Positions 12,767-23,334 are shown, counted from the stretch's first letter. The stretch is DNA of 64,000 nucleotides from Monodelphis domestica (GCF_027887165.1 NC_077235.1:53741882-53805881), one strand, 5' to 3'. Numbers and translations: made by a program. The notes: generated from the letters alone by a model not told the origin.

Positions 12767-12967
12767 GGGGGCATTTGGGTGGTTCAGTGGATTGAGAGCC
12801 AGGCCCAGAGACAGGAGGTCCTGGGTTCAAATCCGACCTCAGACACTTCCCAGCTGTGTGACTCTGGGCAAGTCACTTGACCTCTATTGCCTAGCCCGTT
12901 CCACTCTTCTGCCTTGGAGCCAATATATAGTATTTAGTCTAAGACAGAAGCTAAGGGTTTTAAGGGA
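12767..12967 (+). mobile_element. Marsupial SINE (type A), fourth in a row
   Basis: Same family but with its own variants (GGCCCAGAGACAGGAGGTCC, CTTGACCTCTATTGCC). The first bases GCATTTGGGTGG share the GCATCTGGGTGG form of unit three, so the junction may be part of the same duplication event. Confidence 0.88.
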
Positions 12968-13880
12968 AAAAAAGTATTTCCTCTGGCTGTCCCATCCCAA
13001 GGCACATAGAATCATAGCTCTAGAGCCCGTAGGGAACTCAGAAGTCACTCAGTGTGGCCCCCTCCTTGGGCCAAGGGGGAAAGTTAAGGCCCAGAGAGGT
13101 TCGGAGGGGGGTGACGAAAGTCTCAGGTGTAGTCTGGTGTTAGGTTGGACATTTGACCCCAGAGCTAAGTTTTGCTTCCCCTTGCCAGGGTTCCTTCTCC
13201 ACTCCACTGGGGGCTGAAGGAATGGATCCTAGAGCATGCTTCGCTGGACACTGGCAAGGTCCCCAGGGTGGAACTAATGAATTCTTCTTAGCTTCTCCAT
13301 CTGTACTTTTTCTTTTTGATACACGGATTACTTTGAAACCTTTTTAAATAACTGCCACGTGGAAACTCCGCAGGTTGGAAAGGAAACAGGGAGGGGAGGG
13401 GGGAGTCACAGGAGTTCAAGTCCAGCCAGCAAGCCTTTTAGGAAGCACCCTACTAGGTGCTAGAGACTCTGGGGAGCTTGGGGCCAGCGATGGAAGTGAA
13501 GGTCTTTGCGAGGCTGGTCATCTCGCCGGGCCAGTCCCTTTGGGACTCTTAGTGGAAGTTTTGTAACTGCACCCAGCATCCAACGAGTGCCGGCGGAATG
13601 CCGGCTTCGAAGCGGGGAGAATCTGGCTTTTTGCTGGGTTCCTCTCAGCTCTGGGCTGGCTCTCCCCACCTGTAAAAGGAGGCCAGGGGAGTGGACAGTG
13701 CGAACCTCCAGTTCCCGGGAGAGGGCCGTCTGCAGGGGTTTGGTGGGGCAGAGGGAACCCCCACCCCATCCCCTAGTGGGCCTGAAGGCCTGGGTGGAGC
13801 TATGCCGGGGGAATTTTGTAAGCAAGGAGCCAAGAACCCTTGGAGGTTACAAAACAAGCAGGAAAAAAGGAGCCGGACTT
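12968..13880. other. Upstream region of SMARCA1, GC content rising
   Basis: A MIR-like core is faintly visible near 13010-13110 (AAGGCCCAGAGAGG). GC and CpG content rise from about 13.5 kb into the island. Several overlapping open frames exist on both strands, but none resembles a known protein, so they are attributed to GC richness. Confidence 0.45.
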
Positions 13881-15130
13881 CGGCTCGGCTCCCCCTCCCT
13901 TTCTTCCTAGCAGCCGGTGGTCGAGTGGGCGGGCGCGCGGGGTGGGGGGGGTGGCTCGGCAGGGGGTCGGTAGCGCGCCTTAGCCCTCCCCCCCATAGGC
14001 AATTGCTCTGGCGTTCTGGGAGGGGGGAGTCTCGCGATCATTGGGGGGGGGCACAGGGGGCGGGAAGGGGAGGGGGAGGTCGTGACGTAGGAGGGCTGGC
14101 AAGGAGAAGGGGGCGGTGGCTCGGTGCTCCTTGCTCCCATCTCCCCTGAACGGCGGAGGGGTTCTCAGCTAGCCTCTCCTCCAGCCCAACCTCCCTCACG
14201 AGCTCGCTCGGCCTAAGCCCGCGGCCTCGCCGCCGCCTCCCGGCTGCCGCCACTGCCGCCGCCGCGTCCATGGAACTGCAACAGCCCGGCCCCGGGGCCA
14301 GAGCGGAGGAAGAGCCGGGGCCGTCCACCGCTCGGGAGGCGGGAGCGGTCCCCGGGGACCGGGGGAAAGCGGAGGAAGAGGAGGTAGGAGAAGTCAGCCG
14401 CGGTGCCAGGGGGAGGGGTGGCAGCGGCTTTCGCGCTGTCTCGCTTCTCCAGCCGCGGCGCCCTTGCCTGCTGGAGTGACCCCCTCCGCGCCCGCCGTCG
14501 AAGCCGGCGGCATGGGCCGGAGGGAGGAGGCGGGGAACAGCTAGGAGAGCCCGGGAAAAGTGGGTCTGACTGGGCAGGGGCTCGGGGACCGAGCCCTTGT
14601 TAGGGGGCCAGGGAGAGAGCTTAATTCGGATCACCCTCTGGGATGGGGAAAGCTCGGGCGAGTCTTCTCGTTTGGCTAAACAGGGCCTTGGGGATGGGAG
14701 GGAAGGAGATCATCCGTGGCCCTGGCACTCCCCACCCCCATCGTCCAAGCCAGACCACCCTGGACCGCAGCCCCCGCCTTTCCCCTCCCCCGCGATCGCG
14801 TCTCCCTGGCCGGCCCAAGGTGTTCGGGATGGGCCTCCCTAGCGGGGCCTTCTAGCTGGCTCCTCGGCACACGCACTTGGATTTTCTCTTTAAACCGGGA
14901 TCCTTCCAGAAGAGCGGCGCCCGGCTGCCCCGGAGGGCCGGTGTCTCCTCTGACGCTCGCCCTTTGCCCCTGAGGCTTCGCTCAGAAGCCCCGAGCCCCG
15001 AAGCTGCAAGTTCTCCCCCTTCGGACACGCTCCCGGGACCGGCGGGACGCCGGCTGTCTGGAGCAGCTTTGGACTCGCCTTCCCGGCCAGGGGCATTATG
15101 CCTTTTAAGGCTTGCCAGCCTCGCCTTTTT
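13880..15130 (+). promoter_or_regulatory. SMARCA1: CpG-island promoter of SMARCA1
   Basis: CpG-dense region around the first coding exon. Visible candidate sites are TCTCGCGA (14030-14037, a known CpG-island promoter motif), GGGCGG-type GC boxes (about 14058 and 14110) and CRE-like TGACGTAG (14083-14090). No TATA box is evident near the start codon. The transcription start was not located. It presumably lies between about 14.0 kb and 14.25 kb, giving a short GC-rich 5' UTR before the ATG at 14270. Island limits are judged by eye. Confidence 0.75.
14270..14383 (+). CDS. SMARCA1: SMARCA1 coding exon 1
   Basis: Encodes 38 residues beginning MELQQPGPGARAEEEPGPST and ending KAEEEE, in phase 0, followed by the donor GTAGGA. 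The ATG has a good context (CGTCCATGG). The human protein starts with a longer Ala/Thr-rich stretch before a matching EDEQPGPSTSQEEG segment, so the marsupial N-terminus appears about 20 residues shorter. The acidic, disordered character is kept. Confidence 0.88.
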
Positions 15131-15787
15131 ACTATGTACGGTAATTAAGATGCTGGGGCCCTGCCCTCAAGTGGCCTGGCCGGGGCTGTGAAGCGATGCT
15201 GCTGCTGCTTCTGCAGCCGCTGCCGGTTGGGACCAAATGGCAGGCTGCAGCCCTGCCGGGAAAATAATTTACTGGGGGACTCCTCCCCCCCCTCCCCCCC
15301 GCGCCTGCCCTGCTATTGCTCCTCTGCCTTGCCTTAGTATAAGTCCCTGTAAAGTCAGCAGGGTTCTTCTTTTTAAAACAAGAGAACCTGTGGCAGATTT
15401 TACTGTTGGAGGCTGGAGGAGCCAGAGAACTTGGAGAAATTCCGAGTTCCTTTGCGCTTTGGGCTCCTGTGGGCTAACTGACTCAGAAATGCTCAACGGA
15501 CCCCTTCAGAATCCAAGCCGAGCAGGTTCCAAACCCCAGGGTGCCGTATGGAGCACAGCTGAACTAGTTTTTAGAAAGCCCCAGCAAAACGTCTCTTACT
15601 GTATGGCACGTGGCTCATTCCCTGGGAATGATGCTCCACTGGGCTGTTTGACAACACTGGAAATCCCCCAGATTGGGACAGAGAGTGGCACTTCATCATT
15701 AAGCCCGCGGGATTCGCTTTCAACTCTAGGAAAAGCAGAGCAAGTTTTGTCAATCAGGAAAGCCTTAGCCCCCTGTTCCTGTGAGGC
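15131..15787. other. Intron 1 sequence downstream of the CpG island
   Basis: Includes a short GCTGCTGCTGCTTCTGCAGC stretch (about 15196) and C-rich runs near 15285-15300. No repeat or gene recognised. Possible intronic regulatory DNA, not demonstrable here. Confidence 0.35.
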
Positions 15788-15869
15788 AGAGTGTCCCAAA
15801 AGTCTTAGGGCGCCTCTAGAGCATTTGAAAAAGCTTGAAACTGCAGTTGGACTTCTGGGGCACCCTATA
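15788..15869 (+). mobile_element. Mariner-like MITE (about 80 bp)
   Basis: Left end GTGTCCCAAAAGTCTTAG and right end GACTTCTGGGGCACCCTATA form an imperfect inverted pair typical of short mariner derivatives. The interior (about 35 bp) has no coding capacity. TA target duplication is not clear on the left. Confidence 0.6.
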
Positions 15870-16035
15870 TATAATGTATAAATATATGACAAACGTAATA
15901 ACAAAGCAGAATAGAATAAATAAAACAAACAATAAATGCCTTAAATATGTAACTCGAATATAAGAAATGTGTAAGTATATCTACTTTATAAATACACAAT
16001 AAAATATAGCAAATGTAATAAGTATGTATATATAT

Positions 16036-17075
16036 TAGACTTTGGGGGTGCTATGTTTGTTATTAATTTATATAGAAATTATATTTATTATATAATAAAT
16101 ATATTAGACTTGAGGGACACTATGCATGTTTATTATATATTACACATCTATATATAATTATAATATTTATTATGTTATAAATCCATTTGACTTTGGGGAC
16201 ACTATATTCTTTATGCATTTATTTATGTAAGTTATATTTATTACAGAAATCAGACTTTGGAAACACTATTCATTATTCATTTATGTATAATTATCTTTAT
16301 AACATAATAAATATATTGGACTTTGGGATTACTATATATTATAAATTTATATGTGTGAATTATTCAATTTATTACATAATAAATATATTAGGCTCTGCCG
16401 ACACTATATATTTCTTATATACTTATAGATAACTTATTTTACTTATGTAATAAATGTATTTATATATATCTTGTAGTTTGCAGATATTAATTATTAGACT
16501 TATGTAATATATTGATTCTACTCTGAGGACTATATTTCTTACACATTTATAGAGGAAAATTGTACTTAGGTAATAAATAGGTTAGACTTTGGGCACACTA
16601 TATATACTCATACATTTGTAGCTGGATGTAAATTATGATATTTATTATATAATAAATACTTTAGACTTTGGAGATATTAGATATGATTATTATATATCAA
16701 TGTATGTGAATTATTATATTTATTACATAACTTTGAGGACATTATATATGTTTTTAGACATTCCTAAATATAAATTATACTATGTAATATTAGATTTTGG
16801 GGACAATATATATTTTGAATAATTACATATGTAAATTATACTATTATGTAATACATGTGTTAGACTTTGGGGACACACTAGATTTTCTTTATAAATATAT
16901 ATTTCTTTATAAATTTATATATTTATAAATATATATATTTCTATATAAAATATACTTGTTACATAATAAATTAAAGATTAGACTTTGGGGACATACTATA
17001 ATATATTCTGATAGTTATTATACATAAGAAATATATAACAAATATACCTAGTGTCCCCCAAATTCAATGTCTAAT
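16036..17075. repeat. Diverged minisatellite with a mariner-end-like core
   Basis: About 13 copies of a core close to GACTTTGGGGACACTAT separated by AT-rich TTATTATATAATAAATATAT-like spacers. Cores start near 16038, 16108, 16189, 16252, 16317, 16391, 16516, 16586, 16665, 16730, 16792, 16862 and 16980, so most spacings are 60-80 bp and two are about 120. One copy at the right edge (about 17044-17066, GTGTCCCCCAAATTCAATGTC) is inverted. Confidence 0.8.
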
Positions 17076-17639
17076 ATATGCATGGATATAGTGTTTATGA
17101 GCATGTTTATGTTGGTATGTGTCTCTGTGTGTGTGTGCAGTCCCAGAGAATTGTAGGCTTGAGTCTAAGTAGGTGGCAGCATATACACTGATGACTTGAG
17201 CGCCAGAACTATAAAGATTCCCAGGAGATGCATGATAGAAGGGGGCAGAGGGGCAGCCATCTCCTTGTAGCTGCACTGATGGCCTTGTAGTGGAAGCCCT
17301 ATCAGAGGGCCTCCTGGGAAAGACTGATGGCAGGACAAGGACAAGGACAAGGACACAGGAATAGGAGGGCTTCTGACATCCTAGGCAAGACCTGAGGTTG
17401 TGCCAACCTGTATTTCAGCTGGTTGTGTGTAGCTGTTGTCTGAGGAACAGAATAGCTGAGTGGGAAGAGAAGCCCAATGAAAAAGGGTGATGTCAGGGCC
17501 GAGAATTTTTTGGATGCTGTGATTGCCAGGATACTGTCTGCAGAGTTCCTGTTTCCGTTGGTGGAGGAGGGAGTCCTCACGCTAATGGAATCACCCCAAA
17601 TGAGAAGCGTGAGCATTTTTACAGAGGGTTTTCAAGTTC

Positions 17640-17830
17640 CCAGAGCCCTGTACACATATGTTAATTCATTTGGTCCTCACAAATAACTTGTTAGGTAAGG
17701 TGCTATTCTCATCCCTATTTTACAGATGAAGAAACTGAGTTTCATAACCAGTAAGTGTCTAAGACAAGATTTGAATTCAGATCTTCCTGATTCTGTGTGT
17801 TCTGTTTCACCAGCATTAGCTACCAGAAGA
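17640..17830 (-). mobile_element. MIR-type SINE (ancient, antisense)
   Basis: CCCTATTTTACAGATGAAGA AACTGAG followed by a decayed AGTAAGTGTCTAAG and GATTTGAATTCAGATCTTCC is the reverse strand of a MIR core. Confidence 0.6.
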
Positions 17831-17882
17831 GAAATTAAATAATTATTATTGATAGTGATGATATTGATAGCTAGCACTTATG

Positions 17883-17960
17883 TAGAGTGACCTAGACAAC
17901 ATGATTTTAAGTTTAAACCTTATGAAACTGCTCTAAGGCTTTTGGGACGCTCTGTATAGC
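17883..17960 (+). mobile_element. Degraded mariner-like MITE
   Basis: The right end CTAAGGCTTTTGGGACGCTC TGTATA matches the end of the MITE at 15788-15869. The left end AGAGTGACCTAGA is a decayed inverted partner. Confidence 0.5.
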
Positions 17961-18009
17961 TCTTCAACCATTGCCTATCCCCCCCCCCCCCCATATATTA
18001 TCTCAATTA

Positions 18010-18232
18010 ATCTCACTTGTCCGATTTTGTGACCCCTTTGGGGGTTTTCTTGGCAAAGATATTGAGGTGGTTGACCATTGCCTTTTCCAGCTCACTTTGC
18101 GGACATTTCCATGGAAATGGAGGCACACAGGATTAAGTGGCTTCTCCAAAGTCCTTGTCTTGAGTCTGGATTTGAACTCGGGTCTTCCTGGCTCTCAACC
18201 TGCCTTCTATCCACTGAGCCACTTAGCTTCCT
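18010..18232 (-). mobile_element. tRNA-derived SINE (type B), antisense
   Basis: TTTTGTGACCCCTTTGGGGG TTTTCTTGGCAAAGAT at the left is the reverse of the GGGGTCACAAA tail. It ends with CCACTGAGCCACTTAGCTTC, the reverse of the tRNA-like head. Confidence 0.8.
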
Positions 18233-18344
18233 CCCTACCCAGTAAAGTAGATGCTATTATTAGCTTCTTTCCACTGTAGAGGGAAATCAAATGACCCTCC
18301 GCCCTCAGGGGCTACCAATGGTAGAAGTATTTGAATAATAATAA

Positions 18345-18500
18345 CAATAGTAATACCTCCCTAGCATTTATATAGCACTTTAAAATTTTTGAATAATTTT
18401 ACAGTTATTTTCTCACTGCATCTTCACAACAATGGAGAGGTAGGTGCTTTCGTTATCTCCATTTACAGATGAGGAAACTGAGGCTGAGTGAGGGTAGGTT
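18345..18500 (-). mobile_element. MIR-type SINE (ancient, antisense)
   Basis: TTTATATAGCACTTTAAAAT and CATTTACAGATGAGGAAACT are hallmark reverse-strand MIR phrases. Confidence 0.6.
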
Positions 18501-18724
18501 ATATATTATGTATTAAGTGGCTTTAGGCTGCTGTGTTTCTTGTTTTCTTCTGCTTTTTTATGGTTTTCTTGTTTCTTTTGCCTTGACTGCCCACTGCGTG
18601 TGGTTTGGAGAATTTGGACTTTCTGGGAGATTTCTGACTTGCCTCTTGGCCAATCACAGGTTTTAGGGGCACTCTTCTTGTTTCTTAGATGTGTTTTCTT
18701 GATTTGTGAGGTTGCTCTGTTTTT

Positions 18725-18895
18725 GTTGTTATTCATCTGTCCATTTGGAGTTTTCTCAGCAAAGGTCCTGGAGTGGTTGGCCATTTCCTTCTCCATCTCA
18801 TTTTACAGATGAGGAAACTGAGGCAAACAGGGTGAAGTGACTCACCCAGGGTCACACAACTAGTAAGTGTCTGAGGCCAGATTGGAATTCAAGGG
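18725..18895 (-). mobile_element. tRNA-derived SINE (type B), antisense, partial
   Basis: GTTTTCTCAGCAAAGGTCCT followed by GGCCATTTCCTTCTCCATCT is the tail side. CACCCAGGGTCACACAACTA GTAAGTGTCTGAGG is the middle. The head is lost. Confidence 0.75.
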
Positions 18896-19034
18896 GAATC
18901 TTCAAGCATACTCCAGACCTAGTGCTTTATGATATTAGAGATGATTTTTTTCAGGAAGGAATATATGTCAAGAAAAACAATAATGCCTGTTTTTTTGCAG
19001 GATTTTAAGGTTTTCAAAACACTTCTTTAGAATA

Positions 19035-19140
19035 TTCCTGGGAGCTTAGCAGTAGATATATTTTTGTCCCCATTTCACAGATGGAGAAATGGAGACTGGA
19101 GAGGTAAAGTTGAATTGCTGAGGGTCACCCAGAAAAGAAA
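19035..19140 (-). mobile_element. MIR-type SINE fragment
   Basis: CCCATTTCACAGATGGAGAA followed by GAGGGTCACCCAGAAA. Decayed. Confidence 0.4.
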
Positions 19141-19914
19141 AAGAGAAGAACAAAGGCAAAAAAAAGGGCTGAGGATCTTGAAAACAACTATGACCTTGTA
19201 CATTCTCTTGCCAATTGAAACTAGCTAAAGCTAAACCAAATACATTTCCTGGAGCAATTTAGAGCCAGTTTATTTTTTCTTCTTTAGAAGATGGAAAAAG
19301 TTTTGTGGTTACCATTTGTTTTTTTTTATTCCAGTCCTTTCCAGTTTTGCATCTCTCCCTCTCCTCCCCCATCAACAAAGATAAACAGTTAAGTTAAAAC
19401 GTCCCTGAAGGTGGGCTACTTTCCCCTCCAAGTATTCATTTCCTCTCTCCAGGAAGAAGGTGTTGTTTCACCTCTTCTCCTGGGGCCATAACATGGGCTT
19501 TGCCATTTGAATACAGATTATAGTCTTTCTGTAGCATCTCCTGGGTTCTTAGAAGCTTTGCTAATTTCCCTTTCTCTTCTGTTTCCCTCAGATTGGTAAA
19601 TAGCCATTGGGTTTGTTTAGCCATCCCCCTAGCCAGGAGTCCATAAAAACACTCACACTTTTGGGGACCAAGTTTATCAGGTGGGCTTAAAAGAAATAGT
19701 TTAGCAAGGGAATGCAGATTAATTAAAGGAAGCTTGCTCTCTCCTGCTCCAAGAGATCCCGAATTTTAATTAGCATAGAAATTAAATCAACTGGGGGTTT
19801 GGGAATTCTTCTGAAAAGTTAGCAAAAGCTTATTGAGTCCAAATACTTTGTAGGATTAAAGCTTTCTCCCTGGCCCCTCCCACCCCCAGTTCCTGAGTGT
19901 ATGTTAATATTCTT

Positions 19915-20104
19915 TTTTTTTTCTGCCTTAGAATCAATACTGTGTATTGGCTCCAAGGCAGAAGACTGGTCCGGGCTAGGCAATAGAGATTAACTGACTT
20001 GCCCAAGGTCACACAGCTGGGAAGGGTCTGAGGTCAGATCTGAACCCAGGACCTCCCATCTCTAGGCCTGGTTCTCAATCCACTGAGCCACCCAGCTGCC
20101 CCCA
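19915..20104 (-). mobile_element. Marsupial SINE (type A) with perfect 15-bp target-site duplication
   Basis: TATGTTAATATTCTT flanks the element on both sides (19900-19914 and 20105-20119). The body runs from CTGCCTTAGAATCAATACTG to CCACTGAGCCACCCAGCTGC. The undamaged duplication marks a fairly young insertion. Confidence 0.95.
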
Positions 20105-20306
20105 TATGTTAATATTCTTGCAAGAGGAATAGTGCCATTTTCCCCATTATGAAATTGGGAAACTCAATTTCACATCTTCACCAATCACTTTTGGGGTCCT
20201 GGTTCCCCTCCTTGCCCTTTGCTTAGAAATAGGACTAGAACCCATTAGTCCATTACCCTCCCTATACCTCATAGTTACTTTTCCAGTTTGTTAAAAAAAA
20301 AACAAA

Positions 20307-20496
20307 GACATACTGGGTGGTTCAGTGGATAGAGAATCAGGCCTGGAGATAGGAGGTTCTGGGTTCAAATGTGACCTCAGACACTAGCTGTGTGACCCTG
20401 GGCAAGTCACTTACCCCCCACTGCCTAGCCCTTACTGTTCTGCCTTGGAACCAACATGTGGTTTGGATTCTAAAACAGAAGGTAAGGATTTTTTAA
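20307..20496 (+). mobile_element. Marsupial SINE (type A), sense
   Basis: TGGGTGGTTCAGTGGATAGA head, TGACCCTGGGCAAGTCACTT middle and GGAACCAACATGTGGTTTGG tail. One of only three copies in the sense direction of SMARCA1. Confidence 0.9.
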
Positions 20497-20540
20497 AAAA
20501 AAGATACAACACACATTTGACACTGCTATTTTTAAAATTC

Positions 20541-20732
20541 CTTTTTTAAACCCTTACCTTCTGACTTAATATCAATTCTAAGACAGAAGAGCAACAAGGG
20601 CTAGGTTGGAGGTGAAGTGACTTGTCCAGGGTCACACAGTAGTAAATGTCTGAGGCCAGATTCAAACTCAGGAAGATGAGTCTTCCAGGCTCCAGGGCTG
20701 GCTCTTCATCTGCAGCACCGCCAAGCTGCCCC
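20541..20732 (-). mobile_element. Marsupial SINE (type A), antisense
   Basis: TTTTTTAAACCCTTACCTTC tail side, GTGACTTGTCCAGGGTCACA middle and CCGCCAAGCTGCCCC head. Confidence 0.9.
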
Positions 20733-21012
20733 TGAAATCTCTTTAATATGTAGACCATGTCAACCCCAACTTTTGCACAAGAACTAATATTTTAATTCAT
20801 TTTTATTTCTGTGTTTTGATATTACTTTCATTTGCCAATAGCTCCTTCCTCACCTAGACTACCCATCCCTTGTAACAGATGCTAGTAAAGAAAGAGGGAG
20901 AGGAAAGCAGTTCGGCAAAGCCAGTCTGCTGTGCTAGATGGCAAATTCTTCCCCTGCAGTGCCTCTCTCAGCAAAGAAAGCAGTCCAGTGCCTTTCCCCA
21001 ATTCTCTTATGC

Positions 21013-21460
21013 CAGTGATGGTGAACCTATGGCATGGGTGCCAAAGATGGCATGCAGAGAGCTCTCTGTGGGCTCTCAGACTACTAGAAAGGTAGAGGAA
21101 CTCAGGCAGAGCTGTTCCCCTCCCACTCTCCATGGTGTCTGATGCCATTTTTCCCACCCCACCCCGCTGCCCAGCAGTCAATGGGAGTACATGGGGTAAG
21201 GTGGGAGGCTCACAGGTGAAGGAGCTGGAGGAGAGCAGAGTTCTTGGGCCACTCCCCTCTCCCTCTCCAGGAGGCCTGTGGACTTTCCTCACTTTACCCA
21301 CCCCTTCATCCAGCAGCCCAATGGGAGTGATTTCTCCCTCCCCTGTGTGGGGTAGTGGAGGGGGCAAGGTGTTCCTAACATGAAGGGGAGGGGCATGGCA
21401 TGTGGTCTGGAGGAGGAGGTGGGGCCTGGCACTCCTTCTCTAAAAGGTTTGCCATCATTG
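21013..21460 (+). mobile_element. Non-autonomous hAT element (OposCharlie-like), 448 bp
   Basis: Termini CAGTGATGGTGAACCTATGG and AGGTTTGCCATCATTG. An imperfect 8-bp target duplication, TCTTATGC (21005-21012) and TCCTATGA (21461-21468), fits the hAT superfamily. The interior carries two related CAGCAGTCAATGGGAG / CAGCAGCCCAATGGGAG blocks, suggesting an internal duplication. No transposase. Confidence 0.75.
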
Positions 21461-21507
21461 TCCTATGAGGCTAAACTTGGTCATCATAATGCCAAGGCAT
21501 TTAATTT

Positions 21508-21706
21508 CTTTTTAAAAATGCTTACTACCTTCTGTCTTGGTATCAATTCTAAGGCAGAAGAGCAGCAAAGTCTGGGCAATAGAGGTTAAGTGACCTGGCT
21601 AAGATCTTACACACACACAGCTAGGTAGTATCTGAGACTAGATTTGAACCCAGGACCTCTTGATTCCAGGCCTTGCACTGTAGCCATTGTGCTACCTAGC
21701 TGCCCC
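21508..21706 (-). mobile_element. Marsupial SINE (type A), antisense
   Basis: CTTACTACCTTCTGTCTTGG tail side, then GTTAAGTGACCTGGCTAAGA and CTACCTAGCTGCCCC. Confidence 0.9.
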
Positions 21707-21728
21707 TAAATGTACTTTATTGCTATTA

Positions 21729-21908
21729 TTAAAATCCTTACTTTATGCCTTAGTAACAACTCTAAGACAGAAAGACAAGGGCTAGACAATGGGGGTTAAG
21801 TGACTTGCCCAGGGTCACACAGCTAGGTCATGGCTGAGGCCATATTTGAACCTAGGACCTCCCATCTTGAGGCCTGGTGTTCTATCCATTGAGCCACCCA
21901 GCTGCCCC
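21729..21908 (-). mobile_element. Marsupial SINE (type A), antisense
   Basis: Follows the preceding copy after about 20 bp. Contains GACTTGCCCAGGGTCACACA and ends CCACCCAGCTGCCCC. Confidence 0.9.
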
Positions 21909-21989
21909 TAATTTCTTCTTATTGTGCTTTCCATTTGCATGATTGTCCGGTATCTTTTACTGGAATCCTTCCCCAAACCCTCTTCATTC

Positions 21990-22140
21990 CAGTGCCTTCC
22001 CCCTGTTAATTATTTCCTACCTCTGTATATAGCTGTTGGCTTATTGCCTCTCCATTAGATGGTGAGCTCCTTGAGGGCAGGGACTGTTGTCCATCTCTAC
22101 CTGGCACATAGTAGGCACTTAATAAATTCTTATCCCTTGT
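21990..22140 (+). mobile_element. L2-type LINE 3' end (ancient)
   Basis: CATTAGATGGTGAGCTCCTT followed by GAGGGCAGGGACTG and CTGGCACATAGTAGGCACTT is the standard L2 3' end. Confidence 0.75.
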
Positions 22141-22340
22141 GAATATTGTTCTCATGGGTTGAGTAAATCTCTCACTTGTCCAGATTCATCCTGTTCCTTG
22201 CCTCTGAGTATAGTAATGTCCCACAATGTCTCTGGCTATCCCCTAGTCAGGGGGCATGAGTCTCTCCTAACAGGAAGAATGCTGCCACCAAGGTGGGAAG
22301 GACCTCAGTAGGCACCACCAATCTGGCCCGAGACAATTCT

Positions 22341-22450
22341 GTGACACTAGCTGTGTCACCCTGGGTAGGTCACTTAGCCCCCATTGCCTAGCCCTTGCTG
22401 CTCTTCTCTCTTAGAATTGACACCTGCATACAAGATGAGGGTTTAAAAGA
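22341..22450 (+). mobile_element. Marsupial SINE (type A), 3' fragment
   Basis: CTAGCTGTGTCACCCTGGGT through GAATTGACACCTGC. The head is missing. Confidence 0.75.
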
Positions 22451-22460
22451 AATGATAACA

Positions 22461-22635
22461 GGGATGGTTTGGTGTATTAGAGCCAGGCCCAGAGGTGGGA
22501 GGTCCTGGGTTCCAATCTGGCCTCAGACACTTCCTAGCTGTGTGACCCTCCCCTGTTGCCTAGCCCTTACCACTCTTCTGCCTTTGAACTGACACACAGC
22601 ATTAATTCTATGACGGAAGGTAAGGGGTTAAAATG
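22461..22635 (+). mobile_element. Marsupial SINE (type A), sense
   Basis: GAGCCAGGCCCAGAGGTGGG, then CACTTCCTAGCTGTGTGACC and the tail ATGACGGAAGGTAAGGGG. Confidence 0.85.
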
Positions 22636-22899
22636 ATAACATTTCTTAAACTAGTAATCAAAACACATTTCTAAAAAATGCAAACTCTGGTTTGCTAAGA
22701 GCCTCCTGTATTTACATGAAAGGAAATCAGAATTTCTGCATTTTAATCAGATTTCTTAACTTTGGTACGTTACCAATAAAAACAGCATATTCTAGGTTTT
22801 CAGAATATACTGAAAATTATATTAATTTAGATGAATTAAAATGATCATATTTATTGATGTAATTTTTGGAACTCAAACAGTTGAAAAATGACTAAAAAT

Positions 22900-22985
22900 A
22901 ATTATTTTGAGGGGCTGGGTGGGAATGCAAAGACAGTCTCTACCCTCAAGGAGTTGATGTTCTGTTGGGGAGAAACTTCCCTGCT
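22900..22985 (+). mobile_element. Short fragment of an old dispersed repeat
   Basis: TACCCTCAAGGAGTTGATGT T... resembles the CTGCCCTCAAGGGAGCTCAC phrase at about 59300. Same family as 24800-25285 and 59205-59855. Confidence 0.4.
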
Positions 22986-23029
22986 AATGGCTAGGCTGGA
23001 CAACTTTGGTCCTGTAGTTGTTTTTGTCA

Positions 23030-23202
23030 TTTACTTGTTTTTCTTCTGTCTTGTCTGACTCTTCTGTCATCCTGTTTGGAGTTTTCTCCACAAAGACACA
23101 GGAGTGGGTTTGCCATTCCCTGCTCTGGCTCATTTGACAGAGGAGGAAACTGAGGCAAACAGGATGAAGTGACTTGCATAGGGTCACCCAGCTAAGTGGC
23201 CT
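23030..23202 (-). mobile_element. tRNA-derived SINE (type B), antisense, partial
   Basis: GGAGTTTTCTCCACAAAGAC then GAGGAAACTGAGGCAAACAG. It lies 130 bp upstream of SMARCA1 exon 2. Confidence 0.75.
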
Positions 23203-23334
23203 TTTAACTTTTTGTCTGTAGTTGAAATCAATTTTGCTTCTTCTCTTTTTCATGATTCCAACAAGAATGTTTCTTTTGTTGTTTTAAGGATGTTCTTGTC
23301 ATCTACTGACTTTTTTTGTTTTTGGAACTTTCAG

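Larger units (their letters stand above)
14384..23334 (+). other. SMARCA1: SMARCA1 intron 1
   Basis: 8.95-kb phase-0 intron with GTAGGA donor and TTTTTGGAACTTTCAG acceptor. It holds the 3' half of the CpG island, a mariner MITE, a mariner-like minisatellite, SINEs of both types, a hAT element and MIR/L2 debris. Confidence 0.9.

Noticed and set aside
12149-12967. tRNA genes or a CRISPR-like array
   Set aside because: The tRNA-like heads with A/B-box-like words belong to SINEs. There is no complete cloverleaf, and the regular spacing comes from SINE duplication.
13460-15191. Many overlapping open frames around the CpG island, including 198 and 170 codons
   Set aside because: GC-rich sequence lacks stops by chance. 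Only the frame starting at 14270 joins a gene by splice sites and homology.
15237-15881. 214-codon + frame in intron 1
   Set aside because: No recognisable domain or splice context, and it runs into a MITE at its end.
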